Shown: in pieces, positions 27,124 to 35,960 of the stretch
Layout: each line of letters opens with the position of its first letter
Numbering within the stretch: position 1 is the stretch's first letter
Program-made: the position numbers and the translations under genes
NCBI RefSeq assembly: GCF_001545035.1
Contig: NZ_FCOJ02000046.1
Span: forward strand, 1 to 58,402
DNA length: 58,402 nucleotides
Reading direction: 5' to 3'
Source of the DNA: Caballeronia glebae
Lineage (GTDB): Bacteria; Pseudomonadota; Gammaproteobacteria; Burkholderiales; Burkholderiaceae
Notes under the pieces: model-generated
Seen by the model: only the letters and a program-made list of their open reading frames with translations
What the model was told of the DNA's origin: nothing
Database searches by the model: none

Positions 27124-28686
27124 ATGCGGCAGGACGCAGAGCGGCCGTTCTTTCAGATGTCCGGGGTGTCGAAGAGCTACGGCGGCGCGGTCGCGCTGGA
27201 CCACGCGGAACTCGCGGTGCGCCGGGGACGCATCCACGCGGTCCTCGGCGAGAACGGCGCGGGCAAGTCCACGCTGTTGAAAGTGATGTCCGGCGTCGTG
27301 CAGCCGGACGAAGGCACGATGCACCTCGACGGTCGCGAAGTCGCGTTCGCGTCGCCCGCCGCGGCGAACGCGGCCGGCATTGTCTGCGTGTATCAGGAGT
27401 TGTCGCTGATCCCCGACCTGAGCGTGGCGGACAACATCTTCGCTTCGAACCCGCCACGGCGCTTCGGCATGATCGACCGCCGCACGCAGCGCCGCCAGGC
27501 CGAGGCCGCGCTCGCTCGCGCGGGCGCGGCCGACATCGACCCGCTCGCGAAAGTCCGCGACCTGCCGCTGTCGCGCCAGCAGATGGTCGAACTCGCGAAG
27601 GGGCTGGCGCACGAGCCACGCATCCTCATCCTCGACGAGGCCACCTCGGCGCTGACCGCCGCCGACGTCGCGCGCGTCATCGAAGTGCTCAAGCGCCTGC
27701 GCGACGAGGGGCTCGCGTTGCTCTTCATCTCGCACCGGATGCATGAGGTAAGGGCGCTCGCGGACGAATGCACCGTTTACCGGAACGGTCGTCACGTGAT
27801 GAGCTTCGAGGCGGGCACGCGCTCCGACAACGAGGTCGTCGAAATGATGATCGGCCGCAAGTACCAGCATGTGTTTCCGGACAAGCCCGCTTACCAGCCC
27901 GAGCATCTCGGCGCCGCCGGACCGGTTCTCGCCTGCCGTGATCTTGCGTGGAACGATACGCTCCGAGGCGTCAGCTTCTCGTTGAGGCCCGGCGAAATCC
28001 TCGGGCTGGGCGGCCTCGATGGACAAGGACAGCGCGAACTGCTGCTCGCGTTGTTCGGCGTGTTGCGCGGTTGCGCGGGCGAGATCGAGGTCGATGGCAA
28101 GACCGTGTCGATAGGCAGCCCCGTGGCCGCTCGCGCCAACCGAATCGGCATGGCGCTGATTCCGGAGGACCGCAAGACCGAAGGGCTGATGCTGCCGATG
28201 TCGGTGCGCGAGAACCTGTCGTTCGCCGCGCTCGATCGCATGTCCTTTGCGGGCGTGATCGATCGCGACCGCCAGCAGTCGTTCGTCGACCGCATGATGT
28301 CGCTCCTCGCGATCAAGTCGTTCAGCGTGGACGCGGCCGTGGGCTCGCTATCGGGCGGCAACCAGCAGAAGGTCGTCATCGCGAAGTGGCTGGTCCGGGA
28401 GCCAAGAATCCTGCTCCTCTGCGATCCGACGCGCGGCATCGACGTCGGCACCAAGCAGGAAATCTATCAGTTGCTCAGGCGTCTCGCCGACGAAGGCGCC
28501 GCGATCGTTTTCTATTCGACCGACTACGACGAACTGATCGGCTGCTGCGACCGCGTGCTCGTGCTGTACGAAGGCCGGATCAAGAAGGAACTCGCCGGGC
28601 CGGCGATTACCGAGCAGAACCTCATCGCCAGTGCGCTGGACCTGCCGGTCGGACAGAGTTCGCCTTCCACGGGAGTCGCGCCATGA
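27124..28686 (+). CDS. Sugar ABC transporter ATP-binding protein, two fused ATPase domains (RbsA/MglA type)
   Basis: 520 aa with two nucleotide-binding domains. N-terminal domain: Walker A GENGAGKST, signature-like region LSRQQMVELAKGL, Walker B ILILDEATSAL. C-terminal domain: a degenerate P-loop GGLDGQGQRE, signature LSGGNQQKVVIAKWL, and LLLCDPTRGIDVGTK. This asymmetry is normal for the family. It overlaps the first permease gene by 4 nt. Confidence 0.92.
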   Translation: MRQDAERPFFQMSGVSKSYGGAVALDHAELAVRRGRIHAVLGENGAGKSTLLKVMSGVVQPDEGTMHLDGREVAFASPAAANAAGIVCVYQELSLIPDLSVADNIFASNPPRRFGMIDRRTQRRQAEAALARAGAADIDPLAKVRDLPLSRQQMVELAKGLAHEPRILILDEATSALTAADVARVIEVLKRLRDEGLALLFISHRMHEVRALADECTVYRNGRHVMSFEAGTRSDNEVVEMMIGRKYQHVFPDKPAYQPEHLGAAGPVLACRDLAWNDTLRGVSFSLRPGEILGLGGLDGQGQRELLLALFGVLRGCAGEIEVDGKTVSIGSPVAARANRIGMALIPEDRKTEGLMLPMSVRENLSFAALDRMSFAGVIDRDRQQSFVDRMMSLLAIKSFSVDAAVGSLSGGNQQKVVIAKWLVREPRILLLCDPTRGIDVGTKQEIYQLLRRLADEGAAIVFYSTDYDELIGCCDRVLVLYEGRIKKELAGPAITEQNLIASALDLPVGQSSPSTGVAP

Positions 28687-29663
28687 GCGGGTTGCGTTAC
28701 TGGTATGCGGAAAATCGCGGGTCGTCGTTCGCGTTTGGCCTGTTCGTGTTGATGTTCGCGATCTACCTCTTCAACTATCCCTCCACGTTGTCGGCGAACG
28801 TGTTTCAGACGGCGGCGAACAAGGCGGTGCTGCTCGCGCTGGTGTCGATGGGCCAGGCGCTCGTCGTGCTGACGGCTGGCATCGACCTGTCGATCGGCAT
28901 GATGCTGGTGCTAACGAATTGCCTTGGCTCGTGGCTCGTCACGGGCGACGCGTTGCACAGCGCGCTCGGCATCGCCGGTGTGCTCGCGGCGGGGGCGCTG
29001 TGCGGCGCGCTCAACGGCGTCATCATCATCTTCGGCCGTCTGCAGCCGATCGTGACGACCATCGCAACAGGCGCCGTCTATTACGGACTCGCGCTGCTGC
29101 TGCGCCCGGTTCCCGGCGGATCGATCAACGAAGATCTCGCCGACGCACTGACCGGCAAGGTCGCCGGCGTGGTGCCGGCGAGCCTGCTGATTCTCCTGGC
29201 GACCATTCTGATCGTATGGACTCCTTTCAAACGTTCGGCGGTCGGGCGCGCGGCTTATGCAACCGGCTCTTCCGAACCTGCGGCCTTCCTGTCAGGCATG
29301 CCGATCCGCCGCGCGAAGTTCGTAAGCTATACGCTCGCCGGCTTGCTCGCCGCAATCGGCGGCCTCTTTCTCACGTTCTTCACGGACACCGGCGAAGCCA
29401 GCCTCGGCAGCGCCAACTCATATACGTTGTTCTCAATCGCCGCCGTGGTCATCGGCGGCGTGTCGCTGCTGGGCGGAAAAGGCAGCGCGGTCGGCGCGGT
29501 CTTCGGCGCATTCGCGTTCCGCTCGATCGGCGATTTGCTCTTCGTGTTCAACGTCGATGCGCTGTGGCAGCCGCTGTTCCAGGGCGTGATCCTTCTGCTC
29601 GCCGTCTCGATCGGCGCGTGCGGGCTGTTCCGGGTGCGCAATCGTCTGGAGTGGTTCCAATGA
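28683..29663 (+). CDS. Sugar ABC transporter permease (RbsC/AraH type)
   Basis: 326 aa inner-membrane permease with about eight to ten hydrophobic segments and the typical GQALVVLTAGIDLSIGMMLV segment. The ATG at 28683 overlaps the ATPase stop, fixing the start. Ends overlapping the second permease. Confidence 0.92.
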   Translation: MSGLRYWYAENRGSSFAFGLFVLMFAIYLFNYPSTLSANVFQTAANKAVLLALVSMGQALVVLTAGIDLSIGMMLVLTNCLGSWLVTGDALHSALGIAGVLAAGALCGALNGVIIIFGRLQPIVTTIATGAVYYGLALLLRPVPGGSINEDLADALTGKVAGVVPASLLILLATILIVWTPFKRSAVGRAAYATGSSEPAAFLSGMPIRRAKFVSYTLAGLLAAIGGLFLTFFTDTGEASLGSANSYTLFSIAAVVIGGVSLLGGKGSAVGAVFGAFAFRSIGDLLFVFNVDALWQPLFQGVILLLAVSIGACGLFRVRNRLEWFQ

Positions 29664-30646
29664 GCGACGTTCCCGCAAACAGCCGGACCACGCTGGTGTC
29701 GAGGCTCGTGCGCAAGATCGACCGCCCTATCGTGATCGCGTTCGCGTGCATCGTCGCGCTGTTGCTTGTCGGCGGGATGTATTCGCGCAACTTCACGTCG
29801 CCGGAATACATCCTGCTGCAACTGAAGGTCGGCGCGTTCCTCGGCATCATCGCGACCGGGCTGATGATGGTGATCCTGCTCGGCCACATCGACCTGTCGT
29901 TGCCGTGGACGATCACGGTCGGCGCGATGATGGCGTGCGCGGTCGCGGGACACGGCGAACTCGGACGCGTGCTCGCGATCCCGGCCGGAATCGGTTGCGG
30001 CGTGCTGATCGGTATCGTCAACGGCATTCTCGTCGCGCTGCTGCGCATTCCGTCGATGATCGCGACACTCGCGACCAATGCGGTCGCGCAGGGCATCATG
30101 ATCGTCTACACGGGAGGCTCGTCGCCGCAGGATTCCGCGCCCGACGTAATGCGATGGCTCGCGTCGGGCTGGCTCGTGCCCGGCGTGCCGAATGCGGTCG
30201 CGCTGTGGGTCGTGATCGGCGGCGTCACGATGTTTCTGCTGTCGCGCACGACCTTCGGCCGCACGCTCTACGCGATCGGCAACACCGAACGCGCGGCGTA
30301 TCTCTCCGGCATCGATACGCGGCGCGTGACCGTGGCCGCTTTCGCCGTGTGCAGCGCGTTCGCGGCGTTCGGCGGCGTGCTGCTCGCGGGTTATGCGTCG
30401 AAGGCGGCGCAGTCGATGGGCGATGCTTATCTGTTGCCCGCGATCGCGGCGGTCGTGCTCGGCGGCACGTCGATTCTGGGCGGCCGGGGTTCGTACCTCG
30501 GCACCGTGGCCGGCGCGATTCTCATCACGCTGTTGCAGTCGATTCTCTCGGTCGCGCAGATGCCCGAGGCCGGGCGTCAGATCATTTACGGCGTGGTGAT
30601 CGCGGCGATGCTGCTGCTGTATGGGCGCAGCAAACCGGAGGCGTAG
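29660..30646 (+). CDS. Sugar ABC transporter permease (RbsC/AraH type)
   Basis: 328 aa second permease with GLMMVILLGHIDLSLPWTIT and the C-terminal AAVVLGGTSILGGRGS segment of this family. ATG overlaps the previous stop. Two separate permease genes imply a heterodimeric channel. The gene ends 16 nt from the convergent lactonase/amidohydrolase gene. No sugar kinase or dehydrogenase is in this operon, so the catabolic enzymes must be elsewhere or are the neighbouring COG3618 hydrolases. Confidence 0.92.
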   Translation: MSDVPANSRTTLVSRLVRKIDRPIVIAFACIVALLLVGGMYSRNFTSPEYILLQLKVGAFLGIIATGLMMVILLGHIDLSLPWTITVGAMMACAVAGHGELGRVLAIPAGIGCGVLIGIVNGILVALLRIPSMIATLATNAVAQGIMIVYTGGSSPQDSAPDVMRWLASGWLVPGVPNAVALWVVIGGVTMFLLSRTTFGRTLYAIGNTERAAYLSGIDTRRVTVAAFAVCSAFAAFGGVLLAGYASKAAQSMGDAYLLPAIAAVVLGGTSILGGRGSYLGTVAGAILITLLQSILSVAQMPEAGRQIIYGVVIAAMLLLYGRSKPEA

Positions 30647-30662
30647 GTACGGCCACCCGATC

Positions 30663-31613
30663 TCACATCGCGTAGACGCTGACCGCGTTATCGTAAAAGA
30701 GCGCGAGCCGGTCCTCGATCGAATACGGCGCGGCTATCGCCTTGAAGCCGTCGAAGATATCCGTCATCCGGTTCACCACGCCGTCCACCGGAAAGTTGCT
30801 GGCGAACGAGCAGCGCTTTGCCCCGAACACGTCGATTGCGGTACGCACGACAGGCGCATTCGCTTCGACGCTCCAGGGCTGCCCCGGAATACAGATCCCC
30901 GAAATCTTCAGATGCACGTTCGGCTCGCGCGCCACCAGTTCAAGCGCGTTGCGCCAGTCTTTCAGGCCTTGCTCGGAGCGATCCGCCGGCAGCCCAGTGT
31001 GATTGATGACGATCCGCGTTTCCGGGAAATCACGCGCCAGTTCCGCCGCCTCGTTGAAATGCCACCAGAACACCTGAAGTTCGAACAACAGGTTGTGGTC
31101 GCGCAGTTTCGCGTAACCGTCGCGCCACTTCCGGTCGCGCATCGATCCGGGCGCGACGAAACCATTCGTGTACTCGTCGCGCGCGAGCGCAGCCGGTTTG
31201 TGCCGAATACCCTTCACCAGCGGATGCCGGCCATAGACATCGAGGACCGCGTCCACGTCTTCCCGATCGAGCCACGCCTGCGCGCTCATCGCGTGCGGAA
31301 AGCCGTGCTCGCGTTGCAGCGACTCGACCCAGCGTAGTTCGCCGAGCGGATCGGACGGGTCCCACTCCCCTTCGATAAGCACCGTCTTCACGATCTTGTG
31401 ATGCCCCGCCGCGCGAAAATAATCAGCGGGCAGGAAGGTGCGCCGGATCGCATCGTAGTTGCCGTAGCGAAAGTTCTTCACGGGCTTGTCCGCGAGCCAC
31501 GGATAGTAATTTCGCTCGATGTCGAAGAAGTGCTGATGAGCGTCCGCGATGGGTAGATCGTCGTCCGAGCCGCTCGCGAGAAACCGGCGGCGAAGTTCGT
31601 TGGCGTTTGACAC
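30663..31613 (-). CDS. Amidohydrolase-family TIM-barrel hydrolase (COG3618, lactonase-like), copy 2
   Basis: 316 aa from a GTG start at 31613, which has AAGGGAAG upstream and lies just after the stop of the previous gene; the longer frame to 31688 would overlap it. Seen: DAHQHFFD (HxH metal or substrate motif), the VINHTGLP segment and ASNFPVDG near the C-terminus. Relatives include 2-pyrone-4,6-dicarboxylate lactonase (LigI), L-fucono-1,5-lactonase and 4-sulfomuconolactone hydrolase, so a lactone ring-opening role is most likely. Paralog of the next gene; last in the minus-strand TRAP operon. Confidence 0.83.
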   Translation of the reverse strand: MSNANELRRRFLASGSDDDLPIADAHQHFFDIERNYYPWLADKPVKNFRYGNYDAIRRTFLPADYFRAAGHHKIVKTVLIEGEWDPSDPLGELRWVESLQREHGFPHAMSAQAWLDREDVDAVLDVYGRHPLVKGIRHKPAALARDEYTNGFVAPGSMRDRKWRDGYAKLRDHNLLFELQVFWWHFNEAAELARDFPETRIVINHTGLPADRSEQGLKDWRNALELVAREPNVHLKISGICIPGQPWSVEANAPVVRTAIDVFGAKRCSFASNFPVDGVVNRMTDIFDGFKAIAAPYSIEDRLALFYDNAVSVYAM

Positions 31614-31629
31614 TGGCGCTTCCCTTGGC

Positions 31630-32556
31630 TTAAACCACGACGCGATAAAACCGCTGCGCGTTCCGATAAAAAATCTTCTCCAGCGCATCGCGCCCGAGCG
31701 GTTCGAGCATCCTTCTCATGCTGCGAACGAGGACGTCGTAACTCACGCGCAAACCGGCGACCGGGAAGTTGCTCGCGAACATGCAGCGATCGACACCGAA
31801 AATGGAGACCGCATCGAGCACGATCCTGCGGTTATCGTCGTAATTCCAGGGCGCGTCCTTCAGGCCGAACTCCGACAGCTTCACCGAAACGTTCGGCTGC
31901 TTTGCGAGCTGCTCCATCGCGCGTCGCCAATGCGACAGACCTTCTTCGCTCCGGTCCCACGGAAAGCCTGTGTGATTCAACACAATCCCGGTGTTCGGAA
32001 ACATGCGCGCCACTTCGGCGGCATCGGCGAGATGCCACGGCGGCACGCGCAAGTCCCACGAAAAGCCGAACTTATCGAGCAGCGAGAAGCCGTGCAGCCA
32101 GGCCGGATCGCGCATTGTTCCGCGAATATCGTCAAGGCGCTCGGCGGGACTTTTCGACGTTACCGGCTTCGAACGAATCCCGCGCACGAGCGGATAAGCG
32201 GCATGCTGAGCAAGCACTTCCTCCGTGTCGGGCCGGTCGAACCACGCATGCGCGACCACCGCGCCCGGAAAGCCGTATCGCTCATGCACCTCGTGCAGCC
32301 AGCGCGTTTCGGCGACCTGCTCGTCGCGCGCACGTTCCGCTTCGACATGGACTGTTCCGATCACGGGTTGCGCGCCTACCGCCGCAAGATAGTCTCGCGG
32401 AAGAAAGTCCCGGCAAAGGCTGCGGTAATCGCCGAGAAAAAACTCTTCGTGATAGTCGTCCTGCAGCCACGGATAACGCCCTGCCGAGAGATCCCACAGA
32501 TGATGATGCGCATCGATGATCGGGATGTCGTCCGGCGCGATGTCGTTCATCTTCAT
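31630..32556 (-). CDS. Amidohydrolase-family TIM-barrel hydrolase (COG3618, lactonase-like), copy 1
   Basis: 308 aa with DAHHHLWD, VLNHTGFP and FASNFPVAG at the same places as the downstream paralog. Start codon overlaps the stop of the thioesterase gene (ATGA). Two diverged copies in tandem suggest two related lactones or two stereoisomers, or a heteromer (inference). A start at 32550 (second Met) is possible. Confidence 0.84.
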   Translation of the reverse strand: MKMNDIAPDDIPIIDAHHHLWDLSAGRYPWLQDDYHEEFFLGDYRSLCRDFLPRDYLAAVGAQPVIGTVHVEAERARDEQVAETRWLHEVHERYGFPGAVVAHAWFDRPDTEEVLAQHAAYPLVRGIRSKPVTSKSPAERLDDIRGTMRDPAWLHGFSLLDKFGFSWDLRVPPWHLADAAEVARMFPNTGIVLNHTGFPWDRSEEGLSHWRRAMEQLAKQPNVSVKLSEFGLKDAPWNYDDNRRIVLDAVSIFGVDRCMFASNFPVAGLRVSYDVLVRSMRRMLEPLGRDALEKIFYRNAQRFYRVVV

Positions 32557-32969
32557 GCGGATACGATGCCGGCCCGGCTCGCTTTATCACTGACGCGCGC
32601 CTTCAGTTTTTCGACATTGACGACGAAGCGCGAATGACTGCCCGTACACACTTGCTCGATGTCGTCGAACACGGCGATGTCGAACTTCACGGCGCGGCCG
32701 TCGATGCCCGTCACCTTCACTTCGATGCGCACGCTCATGCCGAGCAACGTCGCGCCGGTGTGCGCGATATCGACGGCCGTGCCCACCGAGTTCTCGCCTT
32801 CATCCACGAATTCGAGCAGATAGTCGAGACACGTCTGTTCGATATCGTCGATGAGTTTCGGCGTCGCATAGATGCGCAGGTCTTCGCCGAGAAAAGAGAT
32901 CGTTCGCTCACGATCGACTTCGATGCTGCGCGAGTGAAGCGCGCCGACGCGCAATGAATCCTTGATCAT
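32553..32969 (-). CDS. Hotdog-fold acyl-CoA thioesterase, FlK-like
   Basis: 138 aa. Fluoroacetyl-CoA thioesterase FlK uses a Thr/Glu/His triad. Here T36 (YATPKL), E44 (DDIEQ) and H70 (DIAHTGAT) show the same spacing (T, +8 to E, +26 to H). The DIAHTG and GSHSRFVV segments are family features. Likely hydrolyses a short acyl-CoA, perhaps as a safety valve that frees CoA from a dead-end or toxic intermediate of this pathway (inference). Sits 4 nt or less from its neighbours on both sides. Confidence 0.82.
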   Translation of the reverse strand: MIKDSLRVGALHSRSIEVDRERTISFLGEDLRIYATPKLIDDIEQTCLDYLLEFVDEGENSVGTAVDIAHTGATLLGMSVRIEVKVTGIDGRAVKFDIAVFDDIEQVCTGSHSRFVVNVEKLKARVSDKASRAGIVSA

Positions 32970-32972
32970 GGT

Positions 32973-34871
32973 TCAATTTCCAGGAAGAAAGCCCGTGGAC
33001 ACCCACGGTACGGCAACGAGTACGAGCAGCGCCACCGTGAGTGCGCCGAGATAAGGCCACACGCGCTTCATCGCGCCGTCCGGATCGACTTTCGCAATCG
33101 CGCACGCTGCGTAGAAGCCGACGCCGAAGGGCGGCGCGAAGAGCCCGAGGCCCATCGCGAAGATCGCGACCATCGCATAGTGCACCTCGTTGATGCCGAG
33201 CTGTCGCGCGACCGGAAACAACAACGGGCCGAACAACACGATCGCGGGAATGCCTTCGAGAAAGCTGCCGAGCAACACGAACGCCACCGCCGAGATCAGC
33301 AGGAAGCCCATGGAACCGCCGGGCGCCACCGACATGAGCTGCGCGAGTTGATGCGAGAAGCCGGATTGCGTGAGCGCCCAGGCCATCGCCGTGGCGCAGC
33401 CGATGATGATCAGAATCGCCCCCGACAACGATGCCGTGCCGACGATGATCGGATAGAGCCGGTTCCACTTGAACGAGCGATAGAACACGAGTCCGACGAC
33501 GAACGTATAAGCCACGCCGACGGAAGCGACCTCGGTCGCCGTCGCGATGCCTTCGACGACTGCCGCGCGAATCACGAACGGCAACGCGAGCGCGGGCAGC
33601 GCGAACAGAAACGCCCGGCCGACTTCACGCGGCTTCGCGCGTTCCACTTCCTTCAACTCGCGCTTGCGGTTCTTCAGCCAGATCACCGCGATCATCGCGA
33701 GCGCGCCGACGACCGCCGGCATGAAGCCGCCCGTGAACAACGCGGAGATCGATACGCCCGTGACCGAGCCGATGGTGATCAGCACGAGACTCGGCGGAAT
33801 GGTCTCCGACATCGCACCCGAAGCGCTCAGCATCGCGACGAGTTCGTTCTCGTCCTCGCCGCGTTTTTTCATCTCCGGAAAGAGCGCGGGTGCGACGGCC
33901 GCCATATCCGCGGCCTTCGATCCCGAGATGCCGCTGACCAGATAGATCGCGCCGATCAGCACATAGGACAGGCCGCCCTTGAAATGGCCGATCAACGACG
34001 CGAGAAAGCGGATCATGGCCTGCGCCATGCCCATAGCTTCGATAAGCGCGCCGAGGAACACGAACAAGGGAATGGCGAGCAGGATCATGCTCGACATGCC
34101 TTCGTCGATACGACCCATCACGACGAGCATCGGCGTCATCGTCACGGTGCTCAGATACGCGACCGTCGACAACCCGAAGGCGACCATGATCGGCACGCCG
34201 ATCGACACCATGAACACGACGGCGACCACGAAGAAGATCACGAGGTTCCAGTTGCCGAGCGCGGTCATCGCGGCCTTGAACGTCATCAGCGCAAGCGCGA
34301 TGCCGCCGACGACCACAGCCGATAGCACGAAGTGCATCGCACGCGCCTGCTCCATGAGCCTTGCGACGGAAATCGCGAGCATCAACGTGAGGCCGACCGC
34401 GAGCGCGGCGACGCGATAACCGTTGGAAATCTCCAGCGCCGCGCTCGTGATGGCCCACTCCTCCGACACGTATTCCCACGCCGGCGACAGCAACATCATG
34501 ATGAACGCGATGACGACGACCGCGCCGAACGTATCGACGAATGCGCGCCGCGACGGTTGCAGATGCGCGATGAAGGTCGTGAGCCGCATGTGCTCGTTGC
34601 GGCGCAGCGCGATGACCGCGCCGAGCATCGCGAGCCAGATGAAAAGCAGCGTCGCCAGTTCGTCGCCCCAGATCAGCGGATCGTGGAGCGCGTACCGATA
34701 GAACACGTTCGCGAACAGCAGCAGCACTTCGGCCACCACGAGCGCCGCGGCACAGAGTTCGGTCGACCAGCGGATGCAGGCATCGAGAATATGACCCGCT
34801 CTTGCAACCGGCCCGAGCGGTTTGCTCGCGGCCGGCACAGGCATGGCCGCCATGGAAACGTCAGTGCTCAT
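32973..34871 (-). CDS. TRAP transporter fused permease (DctQ-DctM)
   Basis: 632 aa inner-membrane protein joining the small (about residues 30-190, four helices with RRNEHMRL) and large (about 200-630, around 12-14 helices) TRAP permease subunits. The large part carries SGISGSKAADMAAVAPALFP and AMSETIPPS motifs. Fused forms occur in several TRAP families. TRAP systems import carboxylates, sugar acids and related anions using the Na+ gradient. AAGGGG precedes the ATG at 34871, which sits 15 nt after the receptor gene. Confidence 0.92.
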   Translation of the reverse strand: MSTDVSMAAMPVPAASKPLGPVARAGHILDACIRWSTELCAAALVVAEVLLLFANVFYRYALHDPLIWGDELATLLFIWLAMLGAVIALRRNEHMRLTTFIAHLQPSRRAFVDTFGAVVVIAFIMMLLSPAWEYVSEEWAITSAALEISNGYRVAALAVGLTLMLAISVARLMEQARAMHFVLSAVVVGGIALALMTFKAAMTALGNWNLVIFFVVAVVFMVSIGVPIMVAFGLSTVAYLSTVTMTPMLVVMGRIDEGMSSMILLAIPLFVFLGALIEAMGMAQAMIRFLASLIGHFKGGLSYVLIGAIYLVSGISGSKAADMAAVAPALFPEMKKRGEDENELVAMLSASGAMSETIPPSLVLITIGSVTGVSISALFTGGFMPAVVGALAMIAVIWLKNRKRELKEVERAKPREVGRAFLFALPALALPFVIRAAVVEGIATATEVASVGVAYTFVVGLVFYRSFKWNRLYPIIVGTASLSGAILIIIGCATAMAWALTQSGFSHQLAQLMSVAPGGSMGFLLISAVAFVLLGSFLEGIPAIVLFGPLLFPVARQLGINEVHYAMVAIFAMGLGLFAPPFGVGFYAACAIAKVDPDGAMKRVWPYLGALTVALLVLVAVPWVSTGFLPGN

Positions 34872-34885
34872 GATGCGCCCCTTCC

Positions 34886-35917
34886 TCACGAAAGCTGCCC
34901 GGAATACTTCTCTAGAAGTCCCCATGCCGCATCGCCGTATTTCTTTTTCCACTCGGCGTAGAAGCCTTTTTGCTGCAGATCGGTACGGAACGCTTGCTGA
35001 TCGACCTTGTTGAACGTGACGCCCTTGGCCGTGAGCGCCGGTTCGAGACTCTGATTGAGCCGGATGACTTCCTCGCGCTGCTTCATCGCGGCTTGGTTGA
35101 TGTTGCGCGCGACGATGTCCTGCACGTCACGCGGCAGCTTCGGCCATGTCTTGCCGCTCGCGAGCAGCCAGAAGCCGTTCCAGATGTGACCCGTCAGCGA
35201 ACAGTACTTCTGCACCTCGTAGAAGCGCGCGGACTGCACCACGACGAGCGGATTCTCCTGTCCTTCGACGACCTTCGTCTGCAGCGCGGAGTACGTCTCG
35301 TTGATGCTGATGCCGGTCGGCGCCGCACCGAAGGTCTTGAACATCGAAGTCCATAGCGGACTGACCAGCACGCGGATCTTGAAGCCCTTGAGATCGGCGG
35401 GCGTTTTGATCGGGCGCGTCGAACTGGTGATCTGCCTAAAGCCGTTGTTCCAGACCTTGTCCATCGCGATCAGTCCGGCTTTCGCGGCCTGCTCGCGCAC
35501 GTGCTTGCCGAGATCGCCGTCCATCGCGGCCCAGACGTCGTCGTAGTTCTTGAACGCGAACGGCACGCTTTCGATCGATGCAACCGGCACGAGCGTCGAC
35601 AGGATCGCGCCCGGCAGCGGAATGAAATCGACGCCGCCCGCGCGCACTTGCGAGAGCATGTCGGTGTCGCCGCCCATCTGCGCGTTCGCGAACACCTGGA
35701 GATCGACGCGGCCGTTCGTCTCCTTCTTGATCGACGCCGAAGCCTCGCGCATGTGCGCATTGAGAGGATGGCTGTCGGGCAAACTGCTCGCATATTTGAG
35801 GACGATGGGCGCGGCCTGCGCGAACACGCGGTTTGGTGCAGCGATGCCCGCCGCCGTAGCGGCCACGGCGAGTCCCGCCGTCGTCAGGAAGTCCCGACGT
35901 GTAATGGTTTCACTCAT
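34886..35917 (-). CDS. TRAP transporter substrate-binding protein (DctP), Tat-like signal
   Basis: 343 aa periplasmic receptor. Seen: ITRRDFLTTAGLAVAATAAG, a good Tat motif, with cleavage near VFAQA. Mature fold opens IVLKYASSLPDSHPLN; the DctP carboxylate-binding Arg is expected in LKGFKIRVLVSPLW. AGGAGA lies before the ATG at 35917. Gene directly upstream of the fused permease. The ligand is probably an organic acid (family knowledge). Confidence 0.9.
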   Translation of the reverse strand: MSETITRRDFLTTAGLAVAATAAGIAAPNRVFAQAAPIVLKYASSLPDSHPLNAHMREASASIKKETNGRVDLQVFANAQMGGDTDMLSQVRAGGVDFIPLPGAILSTLVPVASIESVPFAFKNYDDVWAAMDGDLGKHVREQAAKAGLIAMDKVWNNGFRQITSSTRPIKTPADLKGFKIRVLVSPLWTSMFKTFGAAPTGISINETYSALQTKVVEGQENPLVVVQSARFYEVQKYCSLTGHIWNGFWLLASGKTWPKLPRDVQDIVARNINQAAMKQREEVIRLNQSLEPALTAKGVTFNKVDQQAFRTDLQQKGFYAEWKKKYGDAAWGLLEKYSGQLS

Positions 35918-35960
35918 GTTTGTCTCCTGAACTCTGTCATGCGCGTTTTCGATCGCGTCT

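Noticed and set aside
25937..27619. 560-codon minus-strand open frame opposite the sugar binding protein and ATPase
   Set aside because: Shadow of two clear genes; low-complexity, no recognisable domain, no ribosome binding site.
28631..28682. Longer frame joining the ATPase end to the first sugar permease, suggesting a fusion
   Set aside because: The permease frame is simply open upstream; ATGA overlaps at 28683 and 29660 and normal family N-termini fix the true starts.
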